A DNA stretch of 64,000 bases from Spisula solida (lineage: Eukaryota > Mollusca > Bivalvia > Venerida > Mactridae). Position numbers and translations under genes: made by a program. The DNA lies in the NCBI GenBank assembly GCA_947247005.1, contig OX365948.1:42598601-42662600 (forward strand), read 5' to 3'. This document shows positions 12,601 to 27,600 of the stretch, piece by piece. Each line of letters opens with the position of its first letter. The first letter of the stretch is position 1. Below the pieces are notes generated by a model. The model did not search any database. It worked only from the letters and a program-made list of their open reading frames with translations, and was not told the origin of the DNA.

Positions 12601-15600
12601 ATAATGGTGGGCTAGTATTTTTGCTATCAATGCTGCCTTCGTCGGCAACTACTCGATTATTTCCTACATTTACCTCCATAAGGTCTACACTCCTTGCAAA
12701 TGCGTCTCTTAGATTTATAGAGTGAAACGAAACAATGCTTCCTGTGCGTTTGGCACGCTCAAGGGCATCTCGTCTCTTAAGAGCCTTCTCACGGCGCATT
12801 TGGTCTTTATAAAACTCCGCAAAATTATTTACAATAATAGGAATAGGTAACGCAATAACTAGAACTCCGCATATACAACACACACTACCGACTATCTTGC
12901 CGGCGACCGTCGTCGGATGAATATCTCCGTATCCGACGGTGGTCATAGTTATAGCAGCCCACCAAAAAGTCTCTGGAATACTGGTAAATTTAGTGTCAAG
13001 CTCATCCTTCTCAGCAAAATAAGCAAGACTTGAGAACAACAATATCGTTATAGCTAGAAACATTAGTAACAGCCCTAATTCTTTATAACTACGCTGTAAT
13101 GTATACCCTAATGATTGCAAACCTGTAGAATGTCTCGCAAGTTTTAAAATTCGAAGAATTCGCATTATCCTAAATATTTGAACCACTCTTCTCACATTCT
13201 GAAATTGTGCCGTGGTGTTCTCATTTGTTTCAGTAAGTCCCAATGATATAAAGTAAGGTAAGATGGCTAGCAAATCAATGATGTTCAATGGTGCCTTGAA
13301 AAATTTCCACTTATTCGGCGATGCCCATAACCGTGCTAAGTATTCCAGCGTAAACCAACCGATACAAACAGCCTCAACTATTGCTAAGTCAGGATTATCA
13401 TTAGACGTGTCTCTTTTTGTTTTATGTGAGGGCGTTTTATTATTTTCAGCGCCGTCGGCTTGCACTGTAATGATTTTTGTCTCTTGGAAGGCCGGCATAG
13501 TGTTTAATGTCAAAGCTATGGTTGATAACACGATGAATAATATGGAAACTATTGCCACAACCTGAAAACAAAATACAAGAACTGAATCTTGTTCGAGGTA
13601 ACGTACTGCCCAAAATCACACACACCCGTTGAACGAACTACTTTCACTTAATAAGACATAACTGTCACTTCAAGGCATCACAATTTAGCCACTGTAAACA
13701 AGAAAAAGCTGTCTAATGTGTTTATTCGGTTAAAGACGGCTACCTATATCCCATTGAACAATGAAGGGCGGAAGCTGTACACAGTTACAGAGTACACAAT
13801 AGATTCAATTCCATTAGTTGTCCACAATAGCCACTTAACTGACTAGCAATATATACAGAATTACACCATTTGCAATGCACAAACACACAGAGGTACTGGG
13901 TAGACATTTACAACAGAGTCAATAGGTCACTTGCATCCCACAATAGTGATTATAGAGCTATATAGACTACCACCAGACAGCCCTACACCCCAAACGAATT
14001 AGCACACCTACAGAACAAGTTGGGAGGAGACACTAGAATGAATGCTGATAGATAGATAGTCTTTGGTTGACAGGCTTAAATGAGCAGAGTATAGTTAGTA
14101 ATAGTGTGTTGTATACATCTGAAAGAGAACTGTTATGGCGCAAATATTCCTAAACAAAACTGTAGTGGTATATTCAAAAGAATTGTACAAAACTATCGCT
14201 GTAGAGCCTTTCAGCAAAGCACTTGAATACATCAAAAATGAAAGAAGTACACATTACATAACTTTAATGCAGATTTAAATGGAAGAAACAAGTACCCAAT
14301 CGTAATATTAAAATATTTATAGACGGTAATATTAAAATATTTATAGAACTTTAATATCTGCATTAGAAAACAATATAGTGCATTTAAATCTGTAGACAGC
14401 TGATCATTTTCCCTAGTTTAAATCTGATGGATAGGTCATTAACTAATGCCATTGGAACAGAATGAAGTTGAATTGGTGTAATATTAAAACTATTTCAAGT
14501 GTAGCATTGGCAGCTTCAAATACTAGTGTTAGAAGAATGAGTGGGTGATATTTAGTCACAGAAAAGGCAGAATAATTATAGCAAATGGAGACACCCAGTG
14601 TCCACATACCAAGTGGTATATGACTAAATTTTAGTTTAAAAACACAAGAAGAAATCTGACAACATAATGTTAAAAACAATCATATGTATTTTATTCTTCA
14701 ACCAATTTTAACGAGATATCCTCGACACGCACGTTAATACTTTTCAACATAGTGCCACAGTTTTTGTTCCTAAACCAGCTCAAATGCCTGGATAGCAGTT
14801 AAGTCTGATTCGGGCAAAATGTTAGTTTTATTTGCTCAAAAATATTAAACTGCATGGATAGTACTCATTCTCGGAATGAGCATCGAGGATGTCTCATTAA
14901 AATCGGTCGAAGAATGAAATACTTACGATTCGATTTTTGTTGACACATTTCTACTTGCGCTCATAGCCAAAAATGACGTCACATACCCTGTGGTATGTCC
15001 ACACTGCCTCTTGTCACAAAGAATGGTTAATTGTAAGGCTGATCAAGTTGAACATAATAAAGGTTAACTGTACAAACACGACGCACTATTTTAAGTGTAC
15101 ATAGAGCGAGTTCAGCTGTCCTACTAGAGTGAACTATAGTGACGTAAGAATCTAAAAAATAAACTAACTCTTGGAGCTCTCCAGCAAAACGAAAAGAGCT
15201 AAACTACAGTGTAAACAAACATGGCGGACATGAGGAACTACAGCAATTGGAACGGTCTGTACGGCATTTATACGTGATTCGTAAGAAATTGTCCGAGGTG
15301 TCCCGATTGGAACTTCATCAACCCAGCTTCGAAGCGGTGTTGAACTCTAGTACACTCGACTCAACCTGAGGGTCGAAACTCGACTCGTTTTGCTGCAACT
15401 CAGCTGAACTCGCTCATAGTGTTTCATTTGTTCTTTGTCATTCTTGTGTTTGTCAGTGTGGGGTGTGAGTGTGGGGTGTGGTGATTTTTGTGTGTTACTA
15501 GTTTTGCCTTTCGTGCTCTACTGGTTTCTGTTGAATGTTGCCGTTTAACGACGCGTGACATCATACCATTGTAACGTTAACGTATATGCTTGATTAACCA

Positions 15601-18600
15601 CGTCATGGCGTCAAACAGAAGGTCGCGCTTCTTCGCATTTGCAGGTAAAACGCCAAATACAAAAACAATCAGAACATTAACAATGAGCATTCCGTGTGTC
15701 GCGGCTTGATTAAAACTATTATATTCACTGTATAAAACAGTCCAGGAACTTACAGAACACCCCTCGTACATATTAACGCCTTAATACACACGACTAACTG
15801 CTTGACAATACATGTACAGGTACAGCGTGTTCAATATTTTGCCATATTTCTGACAGCGGTCTCCTTTCCAATATGTAATGTATTTACGTGTTACATACTA
15901 GCGTACCTCATAATTGATGCAACATGCAAGAACATTCTGGTTTTAAAAAACTATACGTACACGTGTACATACATCCAAACCGCATAATATATTGCAATCA
16001 AGATGTGTTCTGTTTAGTTAATATTTTTTTGGATATACGAGTGCATCTAAGACGTGTTAAGACTTCATGCGAACTGTTATGAACACAGGACCAAATACGT
16101 AGTGTTTTGATTAATATGCACTGGTTAATATACCTGCTTTCAAGAGAGACCAACGACACCAGAGTAACACACAGAAAACATAATACTAGTACATGTTTCA
16201 TTTTTGTTCATGTTTGACTTTGATTCCCTTATAATGCAGGTATTGGCTGCGGTCATATCTTCCGCATACCCAATGAAAATATATAGAATGGTGAAAATAA
16301 AATTCTGATTGTCAACGATTGTTTTATTTAAATTTGTTTATAGCACATGTAACAAGTTTGAATACAAAAGTAAACATCTATAAATTTCTGTTGATTACTC
16401 GAAATGTAACGATGAACCGGACGGAAGCTTTGATATATATGCAGCACTACTGAAAGGACTTTTTGCGACTTCAATACTTTTGAGTATTCCACAGCATTAG
16501 ACGTTTAAAAATAGAAATCTGTAAAAACTCAAAGCCTGAAAGTTAAAGGTCATATCAACGTGAACACAGCAATATCTCGAACTTCTGAAGAAGAGAACAG
16601 CAACGTAAAGGAACAAAGCATGCGGGAGAGGAATGAGGCGAGGTTTAGAAAGAGGTGGAAAGGACTAAACATGCCACGTTGGGAAAGGGTAAAATAATTG
16701 GAACAGTGCAGCACCAAAAACAAAATCACCATACACAAGTAAGCTTCTACATAAACAAGAACAAATAAATTCGCCAGACATCCGTCATTTTGAGATAAAA
16801 CTTCGTTTAAGCCTTTATATACAGACAACTTAAAATAATACACGACATTTAAATACTAGTATTACTACAAGTGGTTGTTTGAAATGCTGATGTAGATCTA
16901 ACTACTGAGTGTTGAACGTTGTTTTAACATTTGGTTCAATCTCTACAATAAAGCAATAGGGTTTACTACTCTATTATCACAATCACAAGAACACTAAACA
17001 ACATGGTCCGGGTGTGGTGGAGACGACCTCCGTTCTGCACAGGTATTATTGTGTCAAGTTGTTGAAAGAAAAGAATATACAGTGGCTAGATGTGAATGCC
17101 AAAAAGGGGGATACTACTTGTTCAATCAAACGTTTCTAATGTAAATGATAGTTGAAGATATGTCTAAAAGATTCTAAGAATCCAAACAAAAATAAAGTGA
17201 AAATGTGAGAGAAGTACGAATGCGTGAAATCAAACCACTAACAGAAATGTGTGACATTTAAACAGCACATTTAACTCACCTGAAATAAAAAACATTGTAT
17301 TTACAAATCACAAGCATATCATCATTGACCAAACGCCAATGTAGATAATAAATTAATAATGAATTTATTTATAGAGGCAACACATGTCCAGTCTTCACTG
17401 TGAGCCTCTTAAAAAGCTCATCCCATTTTTGTTGAATGGTATTCAGCGAATTCATTGAATTATGCAAACATGAGTAATATTTTCAATGTTTTATAACCAA
17501 AATTAAACCCTTTCATTTCATTGGCCAACTGGATTCTAAATGTACATAATTATGTAAACATCAAGCCAAGGTCAATTGTAACAGAATTCTTGATTAAAAT
17601 GAACTCATTGCCACGCTATTTAGTTTTTGAAGTTTTCTAATGGGTTTTCAATACGCAATTAAAAAGCACTTTCGTAAATTAGACGAAAGGGACCTTTACC
17701 TTAAAACACACACCGGAGGACAAACAGTTATGGCACAATTAACCAGAAAATATATTTTATATAACCTAGCTGTTGACACGGGATGACAAAGTTACGACCT
17801 TTGCATATAATGTATCGTAGCAAATATTATGACCAGGTTTCATACATGTAAAATGTATAATACTAAATGAAAATGAAAACGGTGTCATTAAGACTAAAAC
17901 AGTATCAACAAGTTCAACTTTGATTTACCTAGTGACATACTTTTGTAACCAAGATTGACCAAAACCTGACCTAGATTTACCAAAGCAAACATGTTGGTCA
18001 GGCTTAAAAATATTTGGTTAAGCATTATGATTTCTTGCTTTTTTAACAATGCTTTTTATATTTAGCCTAGTGGTCTAGTTATATAGCCAAGATACCCAAG
18101 ACCAAGATTGTACACTGACAAACGCTGTACCAAGGTTTCATAAGTTGTAGGTGAACACCAAATATTTTTCTTTGGTATGGCATTGTGACCTCTTTGTTAA
18201 TCACAGATGACCCAGTTGCAAACGTGACCTAGATTTTACAGCGGTTTGACCAAATGCCATTTAGATGTCAAAACAGTTAACTTGTTGACTTCCTACACAT
18301 GACAGACGACGGACATAGGACGATCAAAAACAATATTTCTAATAATATACAAGAAAAGAACCTGGTTTCGTTTTAATAAACGTATCAGGAGATGTCAGTA
18401 CATTTATGACTTGGCATTTCTCTGCCGTATGACAGTTATCTTGCTATTTAAATACTAGTAGTCATCATTATGATAAATAAACGGGGTTTGTACATGATAC
18501 ATGTACTTAAAAGAAGCCAGGATTATAATTATCTTGTGTTAATATTTTCAGTTATTGCAAACGTTACTCAATTATTGATAATGCATAAAAGACAGCTTTA

Positions 18601-21600
18601 CATCGGATTTCAAAATTTTACAAATAAAACAAAATGGTCAAAATTTATCACATAAGTAAAATTAAAGCGGAAACCATGTATATTTTGATCAAAGATATTG
18701 CGAGTATTAAATAGTGCATAAATACTGGGATATTATTCAAATTAACGCGAAGATGTTCCTTGCTACTGGAAAAATCTTTCATACTTATGTAAGTAGTGGC
18801 TGTTCTGGGCATTATCAGACCTGTTTCGTATTGACATACTAAAATTAAGTAGTTCACTAACAGCAAATTTCAATGTCATTGAGTAATAATGTAACACGAT
18901 AACATGATAATTAACAAACGGCAGACATATGTCCCCATTAATGATGTACAACACGTTTAATGATATGTTTATTAAAACGATATGCCTACTTGGATATAAT
19001 CTACAGAATATTGTTGACATATTTTAACTTGTGCAAAGCAGACAGTTTAGCCGACGGACATCCTGGTCATAATCTAAGAATCTTGGGAAATGGGATAGGA
19101 AATATAATTGTACAAACAAATAATATTGATTCAGAAACAATGGAGCGCGTACGAACATTTGTTATATCATTAATCATGTTTGTGCTCACACGAAAGCCAT
19201 CCATCTCTTTCATGGCAAATTGTCTTCATCCATGTATTTGTTCGACATTCTAAAGTCAGATATTCTTAGCTCACCCTTCAGCATGCAGAACATCAACGGC
19301 ACATTTTAATCGTACGAGGGTTGCATCGATTTTCATTACACTCCATTCTCAAAGCCTCTGGGGTTCGTCTTCACCAAACCGCAACATTTGGTGCATACTG
19401 CAGGGATAGTGGCGAAGTTTTATGGCGCTATTTAATGCTCATTAAATATCTGAGATTGCAATGCACGATTAATGGTATCCTATCTTAATTCACATTGGAT
19501 AAAAGCGTCAAGCCGCGATAACACGAAATGGGCAACGGCATAAGTCATATTCGCAAAATGAGGGTTTAAGGAACGTCATGTCGTGAGAGCACGAACTTAG
19601 CAAGGACATAAGTAATAAACACACCGAACGTGAGTTTTACGTACGAAATTTAAACAATTCAATGTTAGTTTATGTGCACTATTGGTAATCATAAGCGAAT
19701 ATCTCCTTCACCATAGCTGCAATAGAATACCCTCAAAATCTTAGTATGTGCGACGGTAGCACATTTGAGATTTTCTTCGAAAGAAATTTTGTGTTTTAAT
19801 TGAAATTCGATTATTAGAAAAGGTTACAAATGCGATTAAATTTTATTTATGTATTATTGCCTCTTTATGCCAAGGACAACACGGGAAATAAAAGTTTACT
19901 CTGCTTGTGATATTCTTGGTGTCGGTGTGAATGACATAGTTATTGTCACTCATGTTGTAATTCTTTTTAATTATGTTCTTTGCGGTAACAAATCTATATA
20001 CATTTAAAGACTCGCACGTTTTTTTACCTCTTTTTTTCTTCTACCCCCCTTGTCGTTTATATTTCTCTTCTGATCAAAGACTAAATCACCCTTTTTAAAA
20101 AGCAATTCAGTACACATACTAACTATCACATGACAATTCTATCAAACAAATATTACATATTTTGTGTTAATTCTTGGTATTGTTGTTGTGCGCATTGTAC
20201 TGTTTTTGATGTATATAAATATCTGGAAACTGAATAAAAAGTAAATACACATAACTATCTAAATCAGTAATGCTACATTTTCAATGATTTACTTCGCATG
20301 TTATGTAACCAATGACCCCGAGTATACAGTAAAATAGAAAAACATAACATTCCATGCCAGTATTACAGAACGCTAGTGGAAATCAATTGTCATCATTTTT
20401 GTTGCTGCCAGTGGTTGTAATATAAATGTCAATGGTTGAACAAAGGGTAAAAGTCAAAGACAATTTGGCGCAATTATTAAATTAAGGTGGGGGAAACGGT
20501 CATATGCTCCCATGTATTGACCTCCGATATCGAGCTATGGTTGCATCACCCTTTCCTTGTTCATGTTTATGGCTGTCCTTAAGACTTATGTCTGAGAGAG
20601 TCTTAACACTGAGAGAGTGTTCTAACCGATATATTAATATATCATTTATGTTTTAAGTATAACAATTTATTGAAATCTAGGTTACGGTTACATCTCAACC
20701 TTATAAAAAACGATAACTCTAATTTCGAAAGTCATAATTGATTCTACACGTGGCTGGATCTTAATATCACGCATTCTGCCTTTGTTGCTGAATCTTTTCT
20801 ATTCAGCTTTTAAACAGTGGAACAAGGGGTGTTTAATTTTCTTGGTCGGTAGTGTGTTAGGCACTTCTTCGTTTTAAGATTTCTGGCAGCTAAATCTAGG
20901 CATTGTAGTCCTTTTGCTGTGGAAACTGGGTCATTCAGCAACTTATAATTTATTGTACTTTTCGACAGCTTGGATGAGGGCGGATCGTCGCTTGTTTAGT
21001 TTGTGTGTTTTATGTTTCCTGTGCTCGATTGGTTCAGTTGGGCATTTGCTTGGCTGGTTGGGTTGAGTGCTGCCTTCCCTGTCTGACTTAATATAACCTT
21101 TTTGATTTAAAGACTGATCTGTAGGAACATGCCTTTTTTTATTGTCCTTGTTACCTTTGCCATGTGCGTTTTAGTCATCTGCTGAAAAATATAAGTAATG
21201 CTGTTTTCGTGTCAGATTTATTTTAACCAGTATCGTTTTCCCTATTTTCTAATTTAACAATATGTTATTGTTCTCCCTTATAGCTTCAATGAGTTCTTTT
21301 GATAGGGACCAGCACGGCAAACACCGATTTCAAAATATCTTGCCTATATCGTATAAAGCGACTAATTGGACATGAGCGTATGGGTCACTGTTGCATTCGG
21401 ACAACAGATAAGGCAGTTGTTTTGTTGCTTGTCCTGTTGAGTCGATATAAATGGCAAGTGAAACAATAGCAATACGTTTTTGTATGTTTTATCGTGTTAG
21501 TTTCCCTTAGAATCAATTGTTCCGTTTTGATACTTTCCCCCGAAGCCGGAGGTCATAGGCCAATTAGGCAGGGATAAAACCTAATGGCCACGTAGTACGA

Positions 21601-24600
21601 CCGTCTCAGTCGAACGCAAAAATGATACTTGTCCTCCTCTCTCACCAGTGTATTCTTCACCCGAGAATTGGACTAACCACTGATATAAGAGAATAAATAC
21701 TTGTGTACTTTCATCGTCAGACATTTGTTAAGTTTCTCAAGTTAAAGCATGGGATGGAAAATCAATATAAGAATATAATTCAAGTATTTGAGACTATTAG
21801 GTGCAGTCATGACACTATTTATACAATAATGAATGGTCGGCAAATGTCAATATCTACGTTTCCATAGAAACCTTGTCGGTGTCTTAATTCTAAACTAATC
21901 TCGTTCGGAAGACGACGATGTAAGACATGTATTGATATCATGTTGCAATTATTGTAAGTGAATGAACCTACTGCTCTACTAGATCAACCTATAAATGTCA
22001 TGAAGGAATAGACAGGTATTACAATAAACTTTTATAATGAATGCAATGATAATGCTATTGTAGACTAGTATAATACAGAAACAGGTATTACAATAAACTT
22101 TTATTATGAATGTAATGATAATGCTATTGTAGAGTAGTATCCTACAGAGACTGGATTAACTTTGTCTTATCGTTGGCATACATCTAACTTTGATTGTATG
22201 TCGTAACAATTACATAAAAATGAAAAGTAGGACTGTATTAGGTGAACCTGCACGTGATAATGCCACTTAAACACAAATAATGACAAAATATTTCGATGTT
22301 GAAATGTCCGTGTTTGCATAAAAACGTACATGACATTAGTTCCATTGAAAAATCACAACTTTGTGAATAATTGGAATCGTTACAAAATATTTCTTTATAG
22401 TAAACAGTAAATATAGAATAAATAGAAAATGCCAACAATATCATAAAGGACACTTTCCCAAAGTTATCGGTAAATGTGTTTCTAAGTACCAGTGCCATAT
22501 GACGTAACGCAACAAATGTCAAATACGAAAGGTCAAACCATTTCCAAAGGTTCTAGATCATTATTATATCAAGTTTAGAGTATGTATTCAGACACACGTA
22601 CACAACATGCGGACTGTGTCCGCTCAGCCGGCTTTACATTCCCTTCTTGATCATTGAACTGCAAGGCAGATCTTAACAAAAGATAATCTATAATATCTCT
22701 CGTTACATTACGTATGATTCTTTTATAGGTCAGAGTATAGTTTTCATACAATATTAATGGTTTCGAGTTTGTAAATGATTTTTTAAGTTGTAGAATTGTT
22801 AATATCACTTAGTGTATCCCTTGAGATTCTAAATGGCAGGCATGGAGATTTAATACGGAATATTGAGTATGAAACCTTTTCTAACTTTGTAAGCGCGTAC
22901 GCGATTACCGAATCGATAATACCACCGTTTATGCATACCTTATCCATCAGTGTGTGTGAAGATAGCCTTACGATTGCTTACTTTGTAACAGGCTTGTGAG
23001 TCTGGCTACCCGACTAGATAATACCTTTTTTCAATCAATTATCATAATTTTATTTTCAATTTTGATTAGGCTACCCGACTAGAGAATATTTTTTCAATCA
23101 ATTATCATAATTTCATTTTCAATTTTAGCTATATTTTATTTTGGGCTTGATTATCTATGTTTGAGGGTGCAAAGGGAATTAATTTCAGGAAAAAAGATAC
23201 AATTAAACATAGGGTCTTTATAGACAAACTACATGCTTGTATATAATGACACTTATTATACGAATTGAAACCAAATATGTGATGATATTTCATAAATGGA
23301 TTGCAGTATGCACGTATTAATATCGTATAAATTAACATTTGGTTTGATATTGTTAGTTACCATGCATATAAATTATGGACAACCGAATAAAACAAGCCAT
23401 TTATAAACTATTGAATTATTTATAGGTATCATTATGATGTGGTTCCGACATTGATATACTAGTATTACTTGTTATGCTTGATGTAATTTACGACTGCTGA
23501 ATGTTTTAAAACTTTCCACCGGATGGAACGGACATCGATTGATAATAAGTAACGCACTTACAGGAAAAGAAGGCACAAGAAACGCACGCGATCGAATGGA
23601 AACGAACGTATACGACCGAATAGTATATGTTGAGTATTTTGTATTGTTAAAACTTGCCCTAAACATTTCATTAGTGTGGAAAAACATTTTCTGACAAGTA
23701 ACGCATTGACCGAATAAAAACCGGACAATACACGCACATGAACAGATACAAATGAATTGGTCTCAGTATTATCTATCAGCAGTCCATTTTTAACAATCAG
23801 AACCCAAATTAGAACCAGACGTCTGTTGACTAAATACAAACGTCAGAATCAAAGTATCTATTTGAAGTACACAGTCACACAATGTGTTCAATAATTCAAC
23901 ACGAAGCTAAGATGACTACAGCATGTAAGCTGTCAACATCACGCATTGTTGATGTCTATGACGAATGAGATCAAGCTATACGATAGTAAACAAAACAATT
24001 ATCAGTATAGCTAAAGCAGCCGCAAACGTTTAGAGATCCTGACGATAAACATGTTTTGTGTGCATTAACTGTCTGCGGTGTAGATAAAAATGTATTTTTT
24101 CTGTCATAGAATATAACCTTTTATCTGAAGGATGAGTGTTTATTAAACAAAAACAGAACGTCTTATAACGTCATATATTGATAGTTCTTATGTATACGGT
24201 CTCAATTCTGCGATTCAGTTGATGGTTTTTCTTCAGACAAGTCTAGTACATCCAAAAACGTTACCGAATATTGTATTTGACTGGTTTTGTAGGTAATAAC
24301 AAAATTGGATTTCCTAGACGTCGGAGATCGTTGGCCAATCTGGTAGGGAACAATCGAAAGACCTCGCTCGTATGACTACCTCAGTCGAACGCAAACAAAC
24401 AAAGAAGTCAAAATTGGTGACCCCCTTTAAATACTAGTAGAAGCACAGTTACTTGCATAATTTAAGAAAAAATGAAAAAAAAATTGAAAAAAAAAATTCA
24501 ATACTGAGAGCCTGTATTAAAATATAGACAGGATTGCAATGCGATTGTATCCCACGAACTATTCTCATACAACTATTTTCTCTATACCAACTTGACAGTT

Positions 24601-27600
24601 AAAACATATGGTCTGGGCAGTTAAAGGGGTTATTAACAATACAGAATCCATCCGCACCTTAACCGATCGGTACCGACAATCGTCTAATATCGGCTTTTAA
24701 AGCCAATTTGGTTTTTGGACGCCTAACTTAAATGGGAAAATGAACGGGAATAAATGCGGTGATGAAATTCACTTTTTATCTAGTAAATTCAACTGATGCT
24801 AATATGACTTTGTGTTTCCGTTTTTTCTAAGGGAAAAATAATCCATGTGTATGTAATCCGTGACGTTTAAGCTCTCTATGAATTTCTGTCCCATGAGGAC
24901 ACAAACTGATAAATGCGGAATACGTAATTTCATGTAATTCTGCAAAATCCGGCGCTAGCCAAACAGTTCCTTGGTAATATTACATGTAAATTATTCACAT
25001 GGCGACGTGTTTAGGAATAAATTATTTGCAATTTGTTAGTCCTACAGGACCAAATGTCTGCAAGACGAATCTGATTTTCCACCAATATAACCAGCATATT
25101 CTGAGTACAGATCTGTTTAAGGGAACATTGTGTTAAGATGTTGACAAACATACTGATGACGCAGAGTCCGTATTTGTCATAAACAAGATGATCGATATTT
25201 ATATCTGAAGAACTGCACGAGTTGTTATGACGTACTCCTACATCTTGGCTCCATATTTAACGACGTAAACCAGCTTCATCATAATGTTTTCATATGACAC
25301 GTCGGCTTGCTCTTTGTCGCAAATTATCAATTATTATTGTTATGGATAAAGTTAGTTTGTCTATACATACCCTATGTTTAATTAAAGGGACAACTCTTCA
25401 GTCTACTCTTTTTGTCCTGAAATTAATTCCATTTGCACCCTCAAACATAGGTATCAAGCCCAAAATAAAATCTAGCTAAATTGAAAATGAAATTATGATA
25501 ATTGATTGAAAAAAATGTATTATCTAGTCGGGTAGCCAGACTAGGATAAAGTTAACACTGACATGGTGTTTATTTGAAAACCAAGTATAGAACAATTCAC
25601 TATTACATGATCTGGGCTCGGAAGTATATCCAATGCTTTCACTCGGGCTTAAATATTCCAAATGTGATGCAATGCGCCATTGTTGGTCTTAGATTGCAAA
25701 TCCTGATGTGAAAAAGGTATTCAACTGTTACATAATGAATGTTTAAAATATAATCTAGTACATTTTCTTTGCAAGTGTATGCTATTTATGTATAAAATAT
25801 GTATAATATAATAATGTAATTATTGAACCTTAGCGACACGCTCTACACTCAGACTGATAAAACAATCATAGCTTACAAATACGCAAATAGAAAAAAACCA
25901 CAAATAAAATAACAGTTAGCGTTAGTACACATTTAACGTTGTCATATATTTTGGCTCGAAAGAGTGTATTTCCATATGTGAGTACTGAGTGTAAGTATTG
26001 GTTGTTATTCCGGGCCATGAACGGCATGCTTGGTGATAATCTACCATTTACATTTTGATGAGTAGATGTACAATATTTTACCGTATTCAATTGATCAGCA
26101 AACGCGGATATTCAGTTCAAATCAAAGTGTAGTTTGGAACTAGGTCATTCAGCTTGGGCATTCAGCTTTTGGATTGCTGAAACTGGTTCATTTAGTATTT
26201 CGACAGCTTGGAAATGGGAGGATCGTAACTTGTTTAGTTGGGCATTGTGCCTTGTATGTTTTATGTTTTCTGTACTTAACTGGTTCAGGTGGGCATTGTG
26301 CCTGGTATGTTTTTATGTTTTCTGTGCTCGGCTGGTTCAGATGGGCATTGTGCCTTCTGTGTTTTTTTATGTTTTCTGTGCTCGGCTGGTTCAGATGGGC
26401 ATTGTACCTGGTATGTTTTTCTATGTTTTCTGTGCTCGGCTGGTTCAGATGGGCATTGTACCTTGTGTGTTTTTATGTTTTCTGTGCTCGACTGGTTCAG
26501 ATGGGCATTGTGCCTTCTGTGTTTTTTTTACGTTTTCTGTGCTCGGCTGGTTCAGATGGGTATTGAACCTTGTGTGTTTTTAAGGTTTTTTGTGCTCGGC
26601 TGGTTCCGATGGGCATTGTGCCTGGTATGTTTTTATGTTTTTTGTGCTCGACTGGTTCAGATGGGCATGATGCCTTCTGTGTGTTTTTATGTTTTCTGTG
26701 CTCGGCTGGACAAGCTGAGTGCTACCTTTCCTGTCTGACTTAATATTATCTTTTTTCATAATTCTGTTTTCATTTCTAGCATGTAAAAGATCAGTGTCTC
26801 ATAATCGTTTTAATTTTGGGTTTAGACAGAAATGTAACCAATGACGCAAAATATCTTAAATTTAATACATAAAAGGAATGACGAGGTGGAAACCAGTCGT
26901 GAGCGTCAAAGGAACAAGATGAATGTAGTCGAAATTGGCTTTCAAGAAAAGAAGCAAGAGCTCCTTGTGATTAAGAGTTAAATATTATATTTCACGTTAT
27001 AAAGAAGATCATGAGATAAATGTGTTTATTATCTTACCATACTGTTAGCATATTAGCATAACGGGACATGATTGCGATCCATGTTGCGATAACACCATGC
27101 GTAGCAGCTGTAGTAGTATATCTAGATTTATACATTGAACATCCCTCCCCGCATTTTCAAAGACGCTTTCTGATGAAACTCTAAGATTATATATATCTTC
27201 TAGGTTTATGTAATCAGGAAAAGAAGCAGCTTTTTATAGATCGTTTTACGATATACACGCGTGTCATGAACTGTTGTATACTGAAGAATATATGGAACGA
27301 ATGAAAGCATAATTATAGGGTTACATTTCATTTCTTTGTCTTGTGTTTTTTGTATGTTTATTTCCATTTGTCAACAATTCTTACATTTATTCACACACGG
27401 CAGCCAGTTCACGTAACCGGTGTTCCTAGAATTTATTATCAACCAGTATATTAACTTGCTAATTCAAAAGCAACTGCCAACTTCTTCACAAATTACAAAA
27501 AGTATGGACTTGACATAACCTATAACTTTACAATCTCTGAAAGACAAAAGTGTAGCAAAGCTAGGCATGACGTGATGGCGGGACTGGGTCGTGCTAGGCA

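Noticed and set aside
12501..13565. Plus-strand frames of 74 and 100 codons opposite Kv2 exon 2
   Set aside because: Antisense shadows of the channel exon.
26134..26738. Overlapping 130-149-codon plus-strand frames rich in Cys, Phe and Trp
   Set aside because: All three phases are open because a 52-55-bp unit without stops is repeated; there is no start context or homology.
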